Source: Philopedon plagiatum
Lineage: Eukaryota > Arthropoda > Insecta > Coleoptera > Curculionidae
DNA length: 64,000 nucleotides
Reading direction: 5' to 3'
Assembly: GCA_963971165.1 (NCBI GenBank)
Contig: OZ020198.1
Coordinates: 8,324,227-8,388,226 of the forward strand
Shown: positions 61,425 through 64,000 of the stretch, in pieces
How the letters are laid out: each line of letters begins with the position of its first letter
Position numbering within the stretch: position 1 is the first letter of the stretch
Position numbers and translations under genes: made by a program
Notes under the pieces: model-generated
Databases searched by the model: none
Seen by the model: only the letters and a program-made list of their open reading frames with translations
What the model was told of the DNA's origin: nothing

Positions 61425-63084
61425 TTTTACGGGGGGTTACATCTTCTCTCTTCAAAAACCAACAGTAATCACTAATCACCCATCATGGCTGGATCCCATC
61501 GTCCTTGGTACCGAATTTCCATTGTCCGGATATCTTGATGGAACCTTTCACCCTGCTCGTCGCTGACAGCGCCCAAATTCTCAGGAAAAAATGATAAATG
61601 GGAATGGAGAAAGTGAATTTTTAATGACATTCGGCAACCAAGCGATTTGTAGGAGTCTAAAAGTTCATCAACTAGGTGTTCGTAGTTTGCATCTATATTG
61701 TTGCTTAAAAATCCCCTCACTACCCTTACAAATGAGTTCCAAGCTCTGAGTTCTTGCATGGTAAGCTTTTCTATAAAATTACCATCGTCCAGCAATTTTC
61801 TAATTTGTGGCCCAATAAAAATGCCTTCTTTTAATTTGGCCACTTAACTGGGGAACGACTTGTCTTAGGTATTTAAATCCGCCACTCTCTTTATTCATAG
61901 CCTTCAGAAAGTTTTTCATCACTCCAAGTTTAATGGGAAGAGAAGGCAAAATGACACTATTTGGGTCTACAAGGGGCACATACTTAACATTTGAGATCCC
62001 GATTGAAATTCACTCCTTACCGGCCAAATTTTCGTTAGGTTCTTAATGTGCATTCACTGCACGACTGCCCCGCAAACAAAGAAAACAGCAAAATTTTGTA
62101 AATCCTCCCTGAAGTCCCACTAAAATTGGTATAACTTTTAAATCCCCACATATCTGCCATTTGTACCGGTTGTAGTTTATTTTATCTAAAAGGATGCGCA
62201 TATTTTCATAGGTTTCTTTCATTGTCACTGAATGAGCAACTGGTATAGATGGTTTTAAATTTCCATTATATAATAACACAGCTTTTAAACTATATTTCGA
62301 TGAGTCTATGAACAAGCGCCACTCACAAGGAGAATGCTCGATATTGAGTTCGTGCAGTAAACCAGCGATATCAGTACACGCACATAACGAATTGTTCATA
62401 TTGTAAAATGCAGAAAATGAGATCAGCATTTCTTTTCCTAATTTTTGTTTCTTTGCCTAGTAAGTTACACTCCTTAAGACGGGAACCAAGAAGTTCTGAC
62501 TGTTGCTTTGACAACACCAAATCACGTACTAAATCATTTAACTCCCTTTGAACAATCAAATGTGGCTCGCCGGAACTGGGACCTAGAGTAAAAGTGGGGT
62601 CGATCCACTATTCTTCGGAGCTCCCTGATGATGCGTTATTATCTCCATTATCTCCCAAAACAATATCTTGGTAATCTAAAGGCGCAGTCGGTACTGGTAA
62701 GTCTGCATTGTGAGGAACAGGTCTTATGGCAGAAGGCAAATTCAGATATTCAATCTTGCGCTTTTCTTTTTTGGAATAACCTTCAGTCCTTGTCATGCAA
62801 AAATAGCAATCGTCAAAATGATTGGTGGGTTCTCGCCATACCATTGGAACTGCAAAAGGCATAGTTTTTCTCTTCCCCACTGCACCAATGACACGCTACA
62901 GCTGATTCAGCACACATGGGGAGCCCACTGCTTGTCTTGGTCTCCGATTAAAACACCAAAATACATGAAACAGGCGTTTTTCACATTTTCGGAAAATAGC
63001 TTGTGACTTCACCAGAAATTCTCCACAAATATAACAAAACTTGTCAGCAGAAATTTTGCAACTGCGGCGCGTTTCACTTGACAT
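61425..63084 (-). pseudogene. Decayed repeat-type gene, unknown function
   Basis: One long gene broken over several frames on -. From ATG 63,084 in order: a Cys motif block (KFCYICGEFLVKSQ), then KRKTMPFAVPMVWREPTNHF with DCYFCMTRTEGYSKK, a NLPSAIRPVPHN segment, the LLHELNIEHSPCEWRLFIDS block, QICGDLKVIPILVGLQGGFT with CCFLCL, a VPLVDPNSVILPSLPIKLGV stretch in another frame, and SLKIHFLHSHLSFFPENLGA with VSDEQGERFHQDI and RYQGRWDP. I recall this arrangement from a large set of uncharacterised, highly repeated arthropod and marine-invertebrate proteins, probably transposon-derived; the biochemical role is unknown. At least three frameshifts; near the end a 7-bp duplication ('gattagtgatta') shifts the frame just before YCWFLKRED. 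Not functional. Confidence 0.7.
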
Positions 63085-63515
63085 TTTCGTCGACAAAACT
63101 TCCTTAACTACACAGAATCACTCAAAAGAAGACTGAATAAGAGAATAAGTTTAAGGTTATAACCAATCCATTTTAGGTTATCTTTCTGTTTTACAATGCA
63201 CCCCTTTTAAATGACCCCTCATAAAATTTACTACCTGCCACTATAAAAGGGTCTAATGAGCCCATTGAAAAGTGGTACGTATTAGGGCTTTATGAATATT
63301 TTTCTATTAGTAGAAAGGTAAAAGTAAAATTCAAAATGTACCGTTGATTTTTTGACTGCAATAAATCCTTAATGATGTCTTAGGCTATAAAAGCTCATAA
63401 TGTCCCTTTCAGACAGGGCTGGCCCTTAATATTTTACCTGCGACATGAATTATACCAATTGTTAAGATTATTATTTTCCAATTCATTTTAGGAAAAAATG
63501 GTTAAAATTAAATTT

Positions 63516-63544
63516 TTACAGGTAATTAAATTAATTACCTGTAA
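63516..63544. repeat. 29-bp perfect palindrome
   Basis: Arms TTACAGGTAATTAA and TTAATTACCTGTAA separated by a single A. It lies 157 bp upstream of the transposase start at 63,702 and may be a transposon end or binding site. Confidence 0.85.
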
Positions 63545-63701
63545 CTTAAGCACTTAATATTAATAATATATAATGATATTTTATTAAGGCACCTTCAGTC
63601 ACCTTTTTAGCTTTCCTGTGTGAGGTGCGAGTTGTGTGCGCTAATTTTGTCTTTTTATTTTAACTATTTAGTTTGCTTAGTTAAACTATTTTTTAAGTAT
63701 A

Positions 63702-64000
63702 ATGTGGCGTCCATGGACTCATGCTGATGGTGCAGCTAGTAGTGTATCTTTAAAAAGAAAGCATTTATCACCCGATGCGAAAGAAATAGTCAAAAATGTA
63801 TATTCATCTTTACTAAGAAGGGGTTTGAATAAAAATGCTGCTTTAGCAGAAACTAGTGCTTTAGCTAAAATTCCCTTAACTTCGATAAAGGACATAACAA
63901 TGAAACCTATTAATGCAAGAAAACAACGAAACGACGTTGGCCAATTAAGAAGTATAGACGAGAGTGATAAGGACCTATTAAGAAGAAAAATTTATGCTAT
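63702..64000 (+). CDS. Transposase N-terminus (runs off window)
   Basis: From ATG 63,702 the frame stays open for 99 codons to the last base. It reads MWRPWTHADGAASSV, then LSPDAKEIVKNVYSSLLRRG, IPLTSIKDI and IDESDKDLLRRKIYA. The layout (helix-turn-helix with a Ser/Thr-rich linker, then IDE.DK..(I/L)RRK) parallels the N-terminus of the DD82E transposase at 7,917 (IDEDEKAIIRRKVHS). I infer a Tc1/mariner-superfamily transposase of a related family; the catalytic domain lies beyond the window. No damage visible so far. Confidence 0.6.
   Translation, partial: MWRPWTHADGAASSVSLKRKHLSPDAKEIVKNVYSSLLRRGLNKNAALAETSALAKIPLTSIKDITMKPINARKQRNDVGQLRSIDESDKDLLRRKIYA

Overview
The window is AT-rich eukaryotic DNA, almost certainly from an insect nuclear genome. 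The evidence is spliced genes with GT-AG introns (several only 57-72 nt long), a PRL-1 N-terminus closely resembling the insect protein, an insect-type OATP, and a dense load of insect-style transposable elements. I cannot fix the order with confidence. There are no prokaryotic, organellar or viral gene blocks.

Three host genes can be built. (1) An organic anion transporting polypeptide (OATP/SLCO) on + from 19,440 to 31,371, with ten coding exons, about 887 residues, a Kazal-type loop and the OATP signature. (2) A small unrecognised cysteine-rich gene on - (23,030 to 22,225, three exons, 166 residues) nested in OATP intron 1, with junctions that agree in phase. (3) PRL-1/PTP4A phosphatase on +: the start exon is 47,752-47,874, the catalytic exon is 60,045-60,343, and the last exon(s) lie beyond the window. 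A CRE-bearing promoter-like region ending in a splice donor at 35,760 is a candidate distal first exon for PRL-1.

Region by region: 1-19 kb holds elements and remnants only. These include RTE and CR1/Jockey-like 3' pieces, a (TA)n tract, a DD82E Tc1/mariner-superfamily transposon (7,608-9,719) with one frameshift, palindromic MITEs, and a complete FLYWCH/MULE transposon (16,187-18,468) with an 8-bp target duplication. 19-31 kb is the OATP gene, its introns carrying foldback elements and a three-level nest of elements. 31-47 kb is gene-poor. 47-60 kb is PRL-1, whose 12-kb intron is full of nested elements. 61-63.1 kb (-) is a decayed multi-frame repeat-type gene. The last 300 bp open a further transposase that runs off the window.

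The most striking content is transposon biology: eight copies of a decamer clustered at the ends of the MULE, a 97-bp tandem array that begins inside its coding region, a family of ~600-bp hairpin elements with hAT-like 8-bp duplications, and several datable nested insertions. I found no CRISPR array, defence island or other clearly new multi-gene system. All coordinates, duplications and splice junctions were read by eye; family names rest on recalled motifs, not on searches.
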